Positions 33,653 through 42,967 of a stretch of DNA of 64,000 nt are shown in pieces. The stretch's first letter is position 1, and each line of letters starts with the position of its first letter. A model generated the notes under the pieces. It was not told the origin of the DNA and did not search any database. It saw only the letters and a list, made by a program, of their open reading frames with translations. The DNA comes from Brevibacillus centrosporus. GTDB lineage: Bacteria > Bacillota > Bacilli > Brevibacillales > Brevibacillaceae. Position numbers and translations under genes: made by a program. The stretch lies in NCBI RefSeq assembly GCF_003710815.1, contig NZ_RHHP01000015.1:1-64000 (forward strand). Reading direction: 5' to 3'.

Positions 33653-34921
33653 ATGCTCATCATCAAAGACATTTTGCTTCAACTGTTATTTATTATCGTC
33701 CCTGTCTTGTTGTACAAAAATGTCTGGTTGGATCAGAAAAAGGCAAATAAAGTCGGCATCAAGTCATCACTGGTCATGCTCCTGAGTTCACTGAGCGTTA
33801 TTTTTTGCATGAGTTTTCCTATTCATATGGATAGCGGAATGCGGTTTGACTTGCGTTCCATCCCACTCATCATCACGATTCTTTACGGTGGAGCGATTCC
33901 TGGTATTTTCGCAGCAGCTGTGATGCTCGGGTACCGCCTCTATCTGGGGGGAGACGGCTTCGTAGTGGCCGCGATCTCCTTTTGCTTGTACGTTATACTC
34001 CCCTTTCTTTTGATAAAGCGCTGGTACGGCTTTTCTTTTCCGAAGAAGCTGTTGTTGACCTTTGTAATGGGCTTCATCAAAGAGTTTGTAGCGGTCAACA
34101 TTACAACGATCTGTTTTTTGATGCAGGGGTTGTCGTTCGAGAAGATTTACATCCACTTGGTGCCGATTGTGACGGTTTCCTTCCTCTACCTTTTGACGCT
34201 CATGGGGACAGTCTACTTGGTGGAGTTTATCAGGGAGTCATATATGATTCGGCTCCAAATCGAACGATCGGAAAGGCTGAATCTCATCAGCGAGCTGGCC
34301 GCGAGTGTGGCGCATGAGGTGCGCAATCCGCTCACGGTAGTCCGTGGCTTTATCCAGCTGCTGCGCGAGGAGACCAATCCGAAAAACAGAGAGTACATCA
34401 AGCTGGTTCTAAACGAGCTGGATCGAGCGGAATTCATCATCTCGGATTATTTGAATCTGGCCAAGCCTCAGGCAGATGTCATGGAGCGGATCGAGCTGTC
34501 GCAAATCGTCGTAGAGGTGACGGCATTGATGTCTTCCTACGCCCTGATGAGCGGGGTAGAGGTAGTAATGCAATCCAAAGGACAAGCCCATGTTATTAGC
34601 AATTCCAGCAAGCTCAAGCAGGCGCTGATGAACGTCATGAAAAACGGCGTTGAAGCCATGCCGCGAGGGGGCAGTCTGTACGTTTCAGTCGGGATGGATG
34701 GAAACTTGGCAGTAGTGAGGGTCCATGATCAAGGCGAGGGAATGCTTCCCGAGCAGATCGAGCAGATCGGTCTGCCCTTTTACTCAACAAAAGAGAAAGG
34801 GACCGGACTGGGACTGATGGTGACTTGCCGAATTATTGAAGCACTGAATGGCAGGATTTTGTTTGAAAGTGAAAGGGGCAAGGGAACGCAGGTCATTATC
34901 CATTTACCTGCAGAGCCTTGA
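33653..34921 (+). CDS. KinB-like membrane sensor histidine kinase (5TM/6TM, sporulation type)
   Basis: 422 residues, close to KinB (428). Six hydrophobic segments (to about residue 205) resemble the 5TMR-LYT sensor with no sizeable extracellular domain. The H-box is SVAHEVRNPLTVVRGFIQLL; N, G1 and G2 boxes follow (NVMKNGVEAMPRGG, DQGEGM, GTGLGLMV). Such kinases feed phosphate to Spo0F in sporulating bacilli. No response regulator is adjacent, as expected for a phosphorelay kinase. Start at 33653 has GAGGAA five bases upstream. A 57-residue protein and an OppA-type lipoprotein follow in the same operon. Confidence 0.88.
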   Translation: MLIIKDILLQLLFIIVPVLLYKNVWLDQKKANKVGIKSSLVMLLSSLSVIFCMSFPIHMDSGMRFDLRSIPLIITILYGGAIPGIFAAAVMLGYRLYLGGDGFVVAAISFCLYVILPFLLIKRWYGFSFPKKLLLTFVMGFIKEFVAVNITTICFLMQGLSFEKIYIHLVPIVTVSFLYLLTLMGTVYLVEFIRESYMIRLQIERSERLNLISELAASVAHEVRNPLTVVRGFIQLLREETNPKNREYIKLVLNELDRAEFIISDYLNLAKPQADVMERIELSQIVVEVTALMSSYALMSGVEVVMQSKGQAHVISNSSKLKQALMNVMKNGVEAMPRGGSLYVSVGMDGNLAVVRVHDQGEGMLPEQIEQIGLPFYSTKEKGTGLGLMVTCRIIEALNGRILFESERGKGTQVIIHLPAEP

Positions 34922-34939
34922 TGCCGAAAGGAGGCGAGC

Positions 34940-35113
34940 ATGGAAAAGGATCAGGAAATGTGGGAAAAGCTCTTTCACGAACTGGCTTGCATCAAAAGTG
35001 AGATGAAGGCATTCAAGCTGGAAACGCGAGCAGAGCTCTATCAAATCAAGGCTGAGCTGAAAGAATGGCAGCGACAGAACCAGCAGCAAGAGCTCCCTTC
35101 GAAAGGGGAATAA
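34940..35113 (+). CDS. 57-residue coiled-coil protein between kinase and OppA genes
   Basis: The frame starts with ATG at 34940 after a strong AAAGGAGGCGAG site and ends at 35113, two bases before the OppA start. The product begins MEKDQEMWEKLFHELACIKS and is a charged amphipathic helix (heptads of Leu, Ile, Met) with one Cys and a Gln-rich tail. No membrane segment. Its position suggests a partner or adaptor of the kinase, but no family is recognised. In Bacillus the kinB partner KapB is larger and unrelated in sequence. Confidence 0.75.
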   Translation: MEKDQEMWEKLFHELACIKSEMKAFKLETRAELYQIKAELKEWQRQNQQQELPSKGE

Positions 35114-35115
35114 GA

Positions 35116-36807
35116 ATGATACATATGCAAAAGAAGTGGTGGAATCGCGCGTGGAAGACCGTCTTGGCAGCAGGCTTGTCCGTTTCGCTGGCAGCATGTG
35201 CCCAAAACCAGGAGGCTGCGAAACCGAGTGAATCGAACCAGCCTGCACCGGCAGCCCAACCCGCTCCCTCTACACCGCAGCCGGAGCAAGCAGAGCAGGT
35301 GCTGCGCCTGAACAACTTTACAGAGCCGCTGTCTCTGCACCCTGGACTGATCACAGATGTGTGGTCGTCGAACGTCATTTTCCAAACGTTTGAAGGGCTG
35401 ACCCGCATCGATAAAGACGGTGTGCCGCAGCCGGCCATCGCCGAGACCATTCAAGCTTCCGACGATCTGTTGACCTATACCTTCAAGCTTCGGGACAATG
35501 CCAGATGGTCCAATGGCGATCTGGTAACGGCACAGGATTTTGAGTACGCCTGGAAATGGGCGCTGGATGCGAAAAATGGTTCCGAGTACGCGTATCAGTT
35601 GTTCTATGTAAAAAATGCAGAAGCAGCGTTCAATGGCAAAGCGAAGCCCGAAGAGATCGGCGTAAAGGCACAGGACGACAAAACGCTGGTCGTCCAGCTG
35701 GAAAACCCGACACCCTTCTTTCTCGAGCTGACGGCCTTCTACACCTACTTCCCTTTGAATGCCAAAGTCGTGAAGGAGCATCCGGACTGGGCGAAGGAAG
35801 CAGGGCAAGACTACATCTCCAACGGTCCATTCAAGCTGACAGCTTGGGAGCACAAGACCAAGCTCGTGCTGGAAAAGAATGAAAACTACTGGGATGCACA
35901 GTCTGTAAAGCTGGCGAAAATCGAGATGAACATGATCAACGACGCCAATACAGAACTGTCGATGCTGGAAAACGGCGACCTGGATTGGGCGGGAGCACCG
36001 ACAGGCAACCTGCCGCTCGACGCGATGGAGTCACTCAAAGAAAAGGGCCTGCTGGAGATCGCACCAAAAGCAGGGACCTACTGGTACGAATTCAACACGC
36101 TGCAAAAGCCGTTCAACAATAAAAAGATTCGCCAGGCCTTCGCCTATGCGATCAACCGCAAAGATTTGATCGACAACGTGACGCAGGGAGGCGAGCTGGT
36201 CGCGACTGCGATCGTACCTCCTACGATGTTTGCGGAGAACGAAAAAGGACTGTTTACCGACAATGATGTGGAAGTGGCCAAACAGCTTCTAGCGGAAGGA
36301 ATGAAGGAGGAGGGCTACGCAAGCGTAGATAAGCTGCCGCCGATCATCCTTTCCTACAATACAGAGGAGGCGCAGGCGAAAATCGCACAGGCCGTGCAGG
36401 ACATGTGGCAAAAGAATCTCGGTGTACACGTGAAGCTGGAAAATCAAGAGTGGAATGTGTACTACGAAAATGTGAAGAATGGCAAGTATCAGGTCGCACG
36501 GATGGGGTGGACGGGTGATTTCAACGACCCGATCAACTTCCTCGAGATTTTCCGGACCAAGGAAGGAAACAACCATACCAATTGGGAGAAAAAAGAATTC
36601 GCCGATCTTTTGGCTGCCTCTTCAAAGGAAAAGGACGCACAGAAGCGCAAAGCGATCCTGCAGGACGCGGAAAAGATCCTGGTTGATGAGATGCCGGTCA
36701 TTCCGTTCTACTTCAAATCCACGGTCTATGCGAAAAATCCAAATTTGAAGGATGTCGTCATCTCCGGTCTGGGGAATGTGCAGTACAAGTGGGCACATTT
36801 TGAATAA
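35116..36807 (+). CDS. Oligopeptide ABC transporter substrate-binding lipoprotein (OppA family)
   Basis: About 563 residues: a lipoprotein signal with lipobox LSLAAC-like (SVSLAACAQNQ), a Pro/Gln/Ala-rich linker, then the SBP_bac_5 fold (RLNNFTEPLSLHPGLITDVW, FKLRDNARWSNGDLVTAQDF, AFAYAINRKDLID). It should bind peptides outside the membrane for uptake by an Opp/Dpp permease. No permease or ATPase gene is adjacent, so it is an orphan receptor or works with a remote transporter. It is the third gene of the operon with the KinB-like kinase, hinting at peptide sensing linked to sporulation; that link is inference. Confidence 0.92.
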   Translation: MIHMQKKWWNRAWKTVLAAGLSVSLAACAQNQEAAKPSESNQPAPAAQPAPSTPQPEQAEQVLRLNNFTEPLSLHPGLITDVWSSNVIFQTFEGLTRIDKDGVPQPAIAETIQASDDLLTYTFKLRDNARWSNGDLVTAQDFEYAWKWALDAKNGSEYAYQLFYVKNAEAAFNGKAKPEEIGVKAQDDKTLVVQLENPTPFFLELTAFYTYFPLNAKVVKEHPDWAKEAGQDYISNGPFKLTAWEHKTKLVLEKNENYWDAQSVKLAKIEMNMINDANTELSMLENGDLDWAGAPTGNLPLDAMESLKEKGLLEIAPKAGTYWYEFNTLQKPFNNKKIRQAFAYAINRKDLIDNVTQGGELVATAIVPPTMFAENEKGLFTDNDVEVAKQLLAEGMKEEGYASVDKLPPIILSYNTEEAQAKIAQAVQDMWQKNLGVHVKLENQEWNVYYENVKNGKYQVARMGWTGDFNDPINFLEIFRTKEGNNHTNWEKKEFADLLAASSKEKDAQKRKAILQDAEKILVDEMPVIPFYFKSTVYAKNPNLKDVVISGLGNVQYKWAHFE

Positions 36808-36839
36808 GCATTTTTGAAACAAAAAAGATGGGCGAATCG

Positions 36840-37439
36840 TTAGGAGGTTTCCTCGATCAGCCCATCAAATACAATGGATACCTTTTCTTCCATGATTTCT
36901 TCCAAGGCCCAGGCACCTTCACTGCGTACCCAGTCATACAGCGCATTGTAATAGATGTTTTCCAGCATGTTGGCAGCCACGAGCGGATTGAATTTGCTCT
37001 TGAGCTGCTTTTTTTCTTGTGCTTCCTCGATCAGGTCTGCAAACAGCTGCCGCAGCTCGAAGTACACGTTTTTTTCATTTTCGAGCACTTTGCGATGCTT
37101 CATGGAGGATTCCACAACGACCTTTATAAAATCAAAGTTGGTGATCGTCACTTCGTTCATGATTTTGTAAATCCTCAGCACCTTCGCCTTGCAGTTGTCA
37201 TCGTAGTCCCATTCCTCACGACGCTCCTCGATTTGCTGCAGCCGTTCGTAGCCCCAGTTGGCGAGGATGGCCTCTTTGGAGGTGAAGTGCAGAAAGATCG
37301 TTCCGCGAGCGACATCCGCCTCTTCGGAAATCATGTCAATAGTAGTGCCTTCAAAGCCGTGCGTTTTGAACAGCTTGATCGCGGCATTAAAGATTTTCTC
37401 GCGGGTTTCCCGCTTTTTTCGTTCGCGTCGAGTCGTCAA
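36840..37439 (-). CDS. TetR/AcrR-family regulator
   Basis: 199 residues with the TetR helix-turn-helix at 10-57 (REKIFNAAIKLFKTHGFEGT, ISEEADVARGTIFLHFTSKE) and an all-helical ligand domain. The start is TTG at 37439 with GGAGGT 10 bases upstream. A 17-bp inverted repeat at 37469-37485 overlaps its -10 box, suggesting autorepression. It is divergent from an acetyltransferase gene. The ligand is unknown. Confidence 0.88.
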   Translation of the reverse strand: MTTRRERKKRETREKIFNAAIKLFKTHGFEGTTIDMISEEADVARGTIFLHFTSKEAILANWGYERLQQIEERREEWDYDDNCKAKVLRIYKIMNEVTITNFDFIKVVVESSMKHRKVLENEKNVYFELRQLFADLIEEAQEKKQLKSKFNPLVAANMLENIYYNALYDWVRSEGAWALEEIMEEKVSIVFDGLIEETS

Positions 37440-37468
37440 AAAGGCGACACCTCCTCATCTGATAAGCT

Positions 37469-37485
37469 TGATTATAGCATAATCA
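37469..37485. promoter_or_regulatory. Probable TetR operator over the tetR -10 box
   Basis: TGATTAT-AGC-ATAATCA is a perfect 7-bp inverted repeat. Its left arm contains the TATAAT box of the tetR promoter (minus strand, 37471-37476). Size and symmetry fit a TetR-family operator. Confidence 0.6.
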
Positions 37486-37638
37486 TTACCTGCACAAGAA
37501 TTTTATCCTTTCGAACAGGTGGAAAGGCATCGAAAAAAGGGATAGACTTCTGATAAAGTGAATTGTATATTTATATATCATAATGAATAATTATTATATC
37601 GTACCAAGCCGAAAGAGCATGGGGTGGAGGAGTGTAAA

Positions 37639-38109
37639 ATGAGTGTAGCAAAAGCGTTGACCGTGCGTCAGGCCACTACGAAAGACGTCGATGCCATGTT
37701 GGAAATCGTTAATGAATATGCACAACAAGGTCTGATGCTGCCGAGGACAAAACTATCGTTTCTGGAGCATTTGCAGTCCTTTATCGTCGCGCATGACGGA
37801 GATACCGTCGTAGGTGTGGCTGGCCTGCATATTCTCTGGGAGGATTTGGCGGAGATTCGTTCGCTGGCCATTTCGGAAAAGGCAAAAGGCATGGGCGTAG
37901 GCAAGCACCTGGTGCTCCATCTGGTCGATGAATGCCGCAATCTCGGAATCAAACGTGTGCTTGCTTTGACCTACCAACAAGAATTCTTTGAAAAATGCGG
38001 TTTCTGGATCGTCGCAAAAGAGACGTTGCCACAAAAAACGTGGAAGGACTGTATCAACTGCTCCAAATTGCCTATGTGCGACGAAATTGCGATGATTTTT
38101 GAAACGTAA
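37639..38109 (+). CDS. GNAT N-acetyltransferase, short N-acetylglutamate synthase-like
   Basis: 156 residues with the GNAT fold: LTVRQATTKDVDAMLEIVNE, then EIRSLAISEKAKGMGVGKHL, which holds the acetyl-CoA loop. The ending (LPQKTWKDCINCSKLPMCDE) with spaced Cys residues resembles short N-acetylglutamate synthases. If so it would start arginine synthesis from glutamate and acetyl-CoA. A general amine acetyltransferase remains possible. The ATG at 37639 follows GTGGAGGAG. Divergent from tetR. Confidence 0.8.
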   Translation: MSVAKALTVRQATTKDVDAMLEIVNEYAQQGLMLPRTKLSFLEHLQSFIVAHDGDTVVGVAGLHILWEDLAEIRSLAISEKAKGMGVGKHLVLHLVDECRNLGIKRVLALTYQQEFFEKCGFWIVAKETLPQKTWKDCINCSKLPMCDEIAMIFET

Positions 38110-38151
38110 TCATACTTTGGTATAGCCTTCCTTTTTTCTTTTCTGGTACTA

Positions 38152-38165
38152 TATTCATATGAATA
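38152..38165. promoter_or_regulatory. 14-bp palindrome before a chemoreceptor gene
   Basis: TATTCATATGAATA is perfectly symmetric and lies within a looser ACTATA/TATAGT symmetry, about 55 bases before the chemoreceptor start. A dimeric regulator site is possible; no partner is known. Confidence 0.3.
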
Positions 38166-38220
38166 ATAGAAATATAGTGAATGTTCTACCAGAGACAGAA
38201 TGAGATTTGGGGGGCTTGCC

Positions 38221-40299
38221 ATGAAGCTAGGAGCGCGAGTGTTGATTGTGCTGCTGTTGGCGGGAATCGTGCCATTGACGGCAGCGGGCGTGTTTGCTTA
38301 CAGCGAATCCAAACAGGAGCTGCTGAGCAGTAGTAAGGCTACCTTGGAGGCATTGCGCAACAGCAACAAGGAGCAGGTGGAAAATTACTTTCGCGAACGG
38401 TCCCGCAATCTGGATACGTTAGCAGCATCGAGCACGATCATTTCAGCATTATCCGAGTTTCGTGGGGTGTGGGAGCAAGGCAGAGAATCTCCGGCGTATC
38501 AGGAGGTCGAGTTTACCCGGACCAAGGAATTGAAAATGGAAGTGGCGCGTTACGGCTTTGCCAACGCTTACCTGGTCAATGACAAGGGTGAGATCGTCTA
38601 CGAGACCAAACCGCAAAAGGACTTGGGGACCAGCCTTTTGATGGGGCAATACGCGGATTCCGTATTGGGGCAGACCGTTCAGCTGGCACTGAAAGGGCAG
38701 ACGACGGAAATGTCCGATCTGAGCTACTACGAGCCGTCTGGCAGCAATCCTGGCGTATTTATGGCTACACCGATATTTGAAAATGGCTTTATCATTGGAG
38801 AGCTGGCAGTGGAAGTCTCTCTCGACTATGTGTCACGTCAGCTCAATCGACGGGAGGGGCTCGGAGAAACGGGGAAGGTCTATCTGGTTGGAGCGGACAA
38901 ATTGATGCGCTCCCAGCTGGGGGATGCAGAAGAGACGCGGCTCAAGCAGCAGGTAAACACGCCGATTGTCGATCAGATCCTTCTGACGCAGCAATTTCAA
39001 GGAACGACTGTCGGACAAGATTACCGGGGGCAAGAGGTACTCGTCTCCTACGATCAAGTAAAAGTAGGCAAAAGAACGTGGGCAATTCTGGCTGAGATGG
39101 ATATGACGGAAATCTTGAGCGGGGCCAATCGAATCATGAATGCGATGATCGTTTTCAACGGTGTCGTTCTCTTGATCATAGTGGGGATTTCGTTGTATAC
39201 AGCGAACTGGCTTCGTCGCTCGTTTCGCGGATTGCTCAAGGCGGCTTCGCAAATTGGTCAAGGCGATTTTTCCAGCCAAATTCCTGCGTGGCTCCTAAGG
39301 CGCAAAGACGAGCTGGGAGAGCTGGCGCGGTCGCTTGATTCTATGCGCGTACAACTGCTCAGCATCCTGCAGCAGGTAAGAGACGCCTCTTCCTCTGTTT
39401 CCGAGGCGGTTAAAGAGATTCATAGCAATACGAGCGAGATCGCCGCTTCCAGCGGTCAAATCGTGCAGGTCGTAGATGCGGTAGCCGCTTCCGCCGATAA
39501 TCAAATGGACAAGATGGGACATACCTTGAAGCTCGCGGTAGACTTGACCAATGATGTGGCTGGAGTGACGGAAAATGTGGAGCAGGTTTCACTCTCTTCC
39601 CAGGAGATGAAGCGGCACACCGAAGCGGGCAGAAAAGCCGTGACGGCAGTCGTAGACAGTATGGAGGAAATCAACCGCTCTGTCGTTTCTGCTAGAGAAG
39701 TCATTTACGCTCTGGAGAAAAAATCGCAGGATATTTCGCGGATTAGTTCCGTTATCTCTGAAATTGCCCGTCAGACGAATTTGCTGGCGCTCAATGCCGC
39801 GATCGAGGCAGCACGCGCGGGTGAGCAGGGAAAAGGCTTTGCTGTCGTCGCAGGTGAGGTTCGCAAGCTCTCGGAGGGGACGAATGAAGCTGCTCTGCAA
39901 ATCGCACAAATGATCGGCGATGTGCAAAAGGATACGGCAGCCGCGGTTGCCCGTATGGCGGAAGGCTCGGAAACAACTGCACATGGACTGGTGACGGCAC
40001 GGCAATCCGGCGAAATGTTCCAGCTGATCGAGCAAAACATCCTGCGGGTCACACAGGAAATGGAAAGCGTCAGGGAAGCATTCAATCGGATGGCGCCCGA
40101 TGCACGACAGGTTGTAGCGGTTGCCGAGGAAGTGTCCGATGCCTCCTCCCAGGCAGCAGCAGGAGTGCAGAGCATCTCGGCCGCCGTCGAAGAAGAGAGC
40201 GCTGCTATGGAGCTGATTGTTCAATCGGCTGATCAGCTGGCAAAGCTCGCAGAAGACTTGCGTAGGTCACTCGCACGGTTTGTATTAACTGAAAATTGA
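38221..40299 (+). CDS. Transmembrane methyl-accepting chemotaxis protein
   Basis: 692 residues: membrane segment 1 at about 8-28, an extracellular Cache-type sensing domain to about 300, membrane segment 2 at 303-325, HAMP, and a cytoplasmic signalling domain. The hairpin tip reads [20 protein letters not shown], then [16 protein letters not shown]. Methylation-helix heptads are present. It signals to CheA/CheW for motility. The start at 38221 has GGGGGG six bases upstream. Monocistronic with a strong terminator. Ligand unknown; Cache domains often bind amino or organic acids. Confidence 0.93.
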   Translation: MKLGARVLIVLLLAGIVPLTAAGVFAYSESKQELLSSSKATLEALRNSNKEQVENYFRERSRNLDTLAASSTIISALSEFRGVWEQGRESPAYQEVEFTRTKELKMEVARYGFANAYLVNDKGEIVYETKPQKDLGTSLLMGQYADSVLGQTVQLALKGQTTEMSDLSYYEPSGSNPGVFMATPIFENGFIIGELAVEVSLDYVSRQLNRREGLGETGKVYLVGADKLMRSQLGDAEETRLKQQVNTPIVDQILLTQQFQGTTVGQDYRGQEVLVSYDQVKVGKRTWAILAEMDMTEILSGANRIMNAMIVFNGVVLLIIVGISLYTANWLRRSFRGLLKAASQIGQGDFSSQIPAWLLRRKDELGELARSLDSMRVQLLSILQQVRDASSSVSEAVKEIHSNTSEIAASSGQIVQVVDAVAASADNQMDKMGHTLKLAVDLTNDVAGVTENVEQVSLSSQEMKRHTEAGRKAVTAVVDSMEEINRSVVSAREVIYALEKKSQDISRISSVISEIARQTNLLALNAAIEAARAGEQGKGFAVVAGEVRKLSEGTNEAALQIAQMIGDVQKDTAAAVARMAEGSETTAHGLVTARQSGEMFQLIEQNILRVTQEMESVREAFNRMAPDARQVVAVAEEVSDASSQAAAGVQSISAAVEEESAAMELIVQSADQLAKLAEDLRRSLARFVLTEN

Positions 40300-40346
40300 G
40301 ACGAGAAGAGACTGGCAGAAAAGCTGGTCTCTCCTTGTCTCTTTTT
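40298..40346 (+). terminator. Terminator of the chemoreceptor gene
   Basis: GAGAC...AGAGAC pairs with GTCTCT...GTCTC, with GC pairs at the loop end and TTTTT after. Confidence 0.75.
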
Positions 40347-40423
40347 CCATTTTGGGAGGATAACTCTCATAGAATGTTGAATGATAAGTACGATGGAGAG
40401 TTTTTGGCCGGAGGGACGTAAGC

Positions 40424-41155
40424 GTGCACAAACTAGATTGGGAACTATATCTGCTGCCGTTCGAGCAAGCTGTGGAAGAAATTAAAGTTAAAATTAAAAA
40501 CATCCGAAATGAGCTGCGCAAGCGCAAAGAGCATTCTCCTATTGAGTTTGCCATGGGCAGGGTCAAATCGATTCCAAGCATTTACAACAAGGCCAACCGC
40601 CTTCAATTTCCGATTGATGAAAACATCTGCTGGGAGATTCGGGACATCGCGGGAGTGCGTGTCATCTGCCAGTTTATCGAAGACATTCCCGCTGTCGTGG
40701 AGATGATCCGCAAGCGTGGCGATATGCGAGTCTATCTGGAAAAGGATTATGTATCGACACCGAAAGAGAGCGGGTATCGAGGCTACCATTTGGCGGTCGA
40801 ATATCCGATCATGATGGCGGGCGGACAAGTAACGATTCCCGTTGAAATCCAGATTCGTACGCTGGGGATGAACTTTTGGGCGACGATTGAGCATTCCCTG
40901 AATTACAAATACGAAGGGATTATTCCGTCCAATATACGTCAGCGCTTGTTCGAAGCGGCGAAGGCATCGTATAAGCTGGACAGCGAAATGAACAACATCC
41001 GGGATGAGATCAAAGAGGCGCAGGCAGAATTCACGAAAAAGGAAGTGCCGATGGATTCCTTGCTTTCGCTGGTTGAGCTGGACCTGGACATCGATGCCGG
41101 GTTGGAAAACATGAGCGCAAACGAAGGAGAAGAGCAAAACGATGACAACCATTAA
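40424..41155 (+). CDS. relQ: Small alarmone synthetase (RelQ/YjbM type)
   Basis: 243 residues with a single synthetase domain and no hydrolase or regulatory domains. Signatures are IRDIAGVRVICQFIEDI, KESGYRGYHLAVEYP, VEIQIRTLGMNFWATIEHSL and NYKYEG, as in YjbM/RelQ. It makes (p)ppGpp from GTP or GDP plus ATP. A C-terminal extension past 215 is acidic. GTG start at 40424 with GGAGG upstream. Its end overlaps the pepV start by 14 bases, so translation of the two is linked. Confidence 0.92.
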   Translation: MHKLDWELYLLPFEQAVEEIKVKIKNIRNELRKRKEHSPIEFAMGRVKSIPSIYNKANRLQFPIDENICWEIRDIAGVRVICQFIEDIPAVVEMIRKRGDMRVYLEKDYVSTPKESGYRGYHLAVEYPIMMAGGQVTIPVEIQIRTLGMNFWATIEHSLNYKYEGIIPSNIRQRLFEAAKASYKLDSEMNNIRDEIKEAQAEFTKKEVPMDSLLSLVELDLDIDAGLENMSANEGEEQNDDNH

Positions 41156-42578
41156 TTGGCTGGAAGAAACACGCAAGCGTCAAGAAGCACTGATTGCGAC
41201 CACGCAGTCCTTCTTGCAGATCAAGAGTGTGCTCGATCCGGCAACCGCAAAAGAAGGAGCACCATTTGGAGAGGGGATTCGCAAGGCGCTGGATTTTGCC
41301 CTCGAAGTGTGTTCCGATGCTGGCATGACGACCAAGGATGTGCGTGGATACGCGGCGCATGCTGAGTTCGGGCAGGGAGAAGAACTGATCGGGATTCTTA
41401 GCCACGTAGACGTCGTTCCAGAGGGCGATGGCTGGAGCACGCCACCGTATGCAGCTGAGATCGTGGACGGAAAGATCGTGGCGCGTGGGGCGATCGATGA
41501 CAAAGGCCCGACGATGGCTGCCATTTTTGCCGCCAAGATCGTGATGGAGCTGGGGCTACCACTGTCCAAGCGGGTGCGCTTTATTTTTGGAACCGACGAA
41601 GAATCCAGCTGGAAATGTGTGAATACATACTTTGAAACCGAAGAAATGCCGACGATGGGCTTCACGCCGGATGCAGATTTTCCTCTGATTTATGCCGAGA
41701 AGGGTCTCACGGACCTGACCCTGTGTCAGACGAAGGAAGCTTTCGAAGCAAAGGCAGAGAAAGGCGCTGTCGATGTACAGGCCCAGCTCGTATCGCTGCA
41801 ATCTGGCCTGCGAATGAACATGGTGCCGGATAAAGCTGAAGCTGTGCTATCTCCGAAGGCTTTGGATGCCCAGTCGCTCATTGCGAAGTACCGCCAGCAT
41901 CTGGAAGCAAATGATTTGAAGGGCTCCGTAGAAGAAAAGGGTGGCACCGTCGTGCTGCACATGGAAGGCGTATCTGTACACGGCATGGATCCAGGAAAAG
42001 GTGTGAATGCAGGTACTGAGCTGACGCACTTTTTGAGCGGCCTTACGCTGGATGCGCGTGCGGCGGGCTACGTGCGCTTTGCAGATCGTTACTTGCATAA
42101 ACAGCATCATGGCGAATCGCTGGGGATTGCGCACAACGACGAAGAGATGGGGCCGTTGAGCCTAAATACAGGCGTGCTGGAGTACGAGGCACAGGGAGAC
42201 GCGATTTTCCGTTTGAATATCCGCTACCCGCATTCGGTCTCTTTTGATCAATGGTCGGCTGTATTGGCGAAGCATGGGGCTGAGGAAGCTTTTGAGCTGG
42301 AAGTGGTCGAGCATTTGACTCCACACCGCGTAGATCCCAGCCATCCGCTGGTCACGACTTTGCAGCGAGTCTATACGGAGCAAACAGGCGAGGAGGCGGG
42401 AATCATCGCCATCGGCGGAGCCACCTACGGCCGTTCCCTGGATGTAGGCGTCGCTTTTGGCCCCTTGTTCCCTGGCCGCCCAGACAGTGCCCATCAGCGG
42501 GATGAGCACATTTTGATCGACGACTTGGTAAAAGCGACAGCCATCTACGCCCAAGCTATCTATGAGCTGGCGAAGTAA
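41142..42578 (+). CDS. pepV: Dipeptidase PepV-like (M20A)
   Basis: 478 residues. Motifs are GILSHVDVVPEGDGWSTPPY, ARGAIDDKGPTMAAIFAAKI and FGTDEESSWKCVNTYF, with metal ligands His, Asp, Glu and a late His (AHQRDEHI). PepV hydrolyses dipeptides with broad specificity in the cytosol and is zinc dependent. Its start lies inside the relQ 3' end, an unusual pairing of alarmone synthesis with peptide breakdown. A terminator follows. Confidence 0.92.
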   Translation: MTTINWLEETRKRQEALIATTQSFLQIKSVLDPATAKEGAPFGEGIRKALDFALEVCSDAGMTTKDVRGYAAHAEFGQGEELIGILSHVDVVPEGDGWSTPPYAAEIVDGKIVARGAIDDKGPTMAAIFAAKIVMELGLPLSKRVRFIFGTDEESSWKCVNTYFETEEMPTMGFTPDADFPLIYAEKGLTDLTLCQTKEAFEAKAEKGAVDVQAQLVSLQSGLRMNMVPDKAEAVLSPKALDAQSLIAKYRQHLEANDLKGSVEEKGGTVVLHMEGVSVHGMDPGKGVNAGTELTHFLSGLTLDARAAGYVRFADRYLHKQHHGESLGIAHNDEEMGPLSLNTGVLEYEAQGDAIFRLNIRYPHSVSFDQWSAVLAKHGAEEAFELEVVEHLTPHRVDPSHPLVTTLQRVYTEQTGEEAGIIAIGGATYGRSLDVGVAFGPLFPGRPDSAHQRDEHILIDDLVKATAIYAQAIYELAK

Positions 42579-42587
42579 TAAGAAAGC

Positions 42588-42624
42588 AAGCGGGATTGTA
42601 CCGAATGGGTACGCCCGCTTTTTT
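42588..42624 (+). terminator. Terminator of relQ-pepV
   Basis: AAGCGGG-ATT-GTACC pairs with GGTAC-G-CCCGCTT, followed by TTTT. Confidence 0.85.
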
Positions 42625-42739
42625 GATGTTTGAATGAGTACATTGCGGAAGGGCAAGCTGAGAGAAAAAGGATTGCGGTGTTGATTTTGATCGACTTTGA
42701 ACGACTCTTTCAAAGCTAGGATGCCCACAACAGCTGTCC

Positions 42740-42916
42740 AGGAAAAAGGGGAAGAAAGCGAAGGCATTAGGGACACAGCCGAGGCGTAATGGAAAAAACG
42801 GAACAAGCTTTCCTGAAACGACCACTTTTGGACGCCGTTCCGTTTTTGGAGTGTAGCCGTGCAGGGATGCCCCCATGCAAGTGGCCCTACTAACGGAGCG
42901 TCTTCCCCTTTTTCCT
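42740..42916. repeat. Nested inverted-repeat element in a 520-bp gene-free gap
   Basis: AGGAAAAAGGGGAAGA (42740-42755) and TCTTCCCCTTTTTCCT (42901-42916) are perfect 16-bp reverse complements. Inside, AAAAACGGAAC (42793-42803) pairs with GTTCCGTTTTT (42838-42848), and smaller hairpins (CATTA/TAATG; TGCAGGG/CCC-CATGCA) flank it. The result is a multi-branched fold of 177 bases. Open frames across it look spurious. It may be a structured RNA or a small inverted-repeat mobile element; no clear target duplication is seen. The rest of the gap (42625-43102) holds only the helicase promoter. Confidence 0.7.
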
Positions 42917-42938
42917 CCCCCGATGCAATGGCCCGTGG

Positions 42939-42967
42939 TTGTAATTTCAGTTCGACTCATTTAGTAT
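42939..42967 (+). promoter_or_regulatory. Sigma-A promoter of the DEAD-box gene
   Basis: TTGTAA and TAGTAT are separated by 17 bases. The predicted start near 42974 gives a leader of about 130 bases, long as is common for cold-inducible helicase genes. Confidence 0.55.

Noticed and set aside
42740..42916. 6S RNA as the identity of the nested repeat element
   Set aside because: Size and long closing stem fit, but the predicted fold is branched rather than a rod with a central bubble and I could not match conserved 6S sequence; left as unknown.
42162..42960. Minus-strand open frames across the nested inverted-repeat region
   Set aside because: They run antisense into pepV and across the terminator, lack ribosome sites, and have Cys/Arg/Ser-rich composition typical of chance frames.
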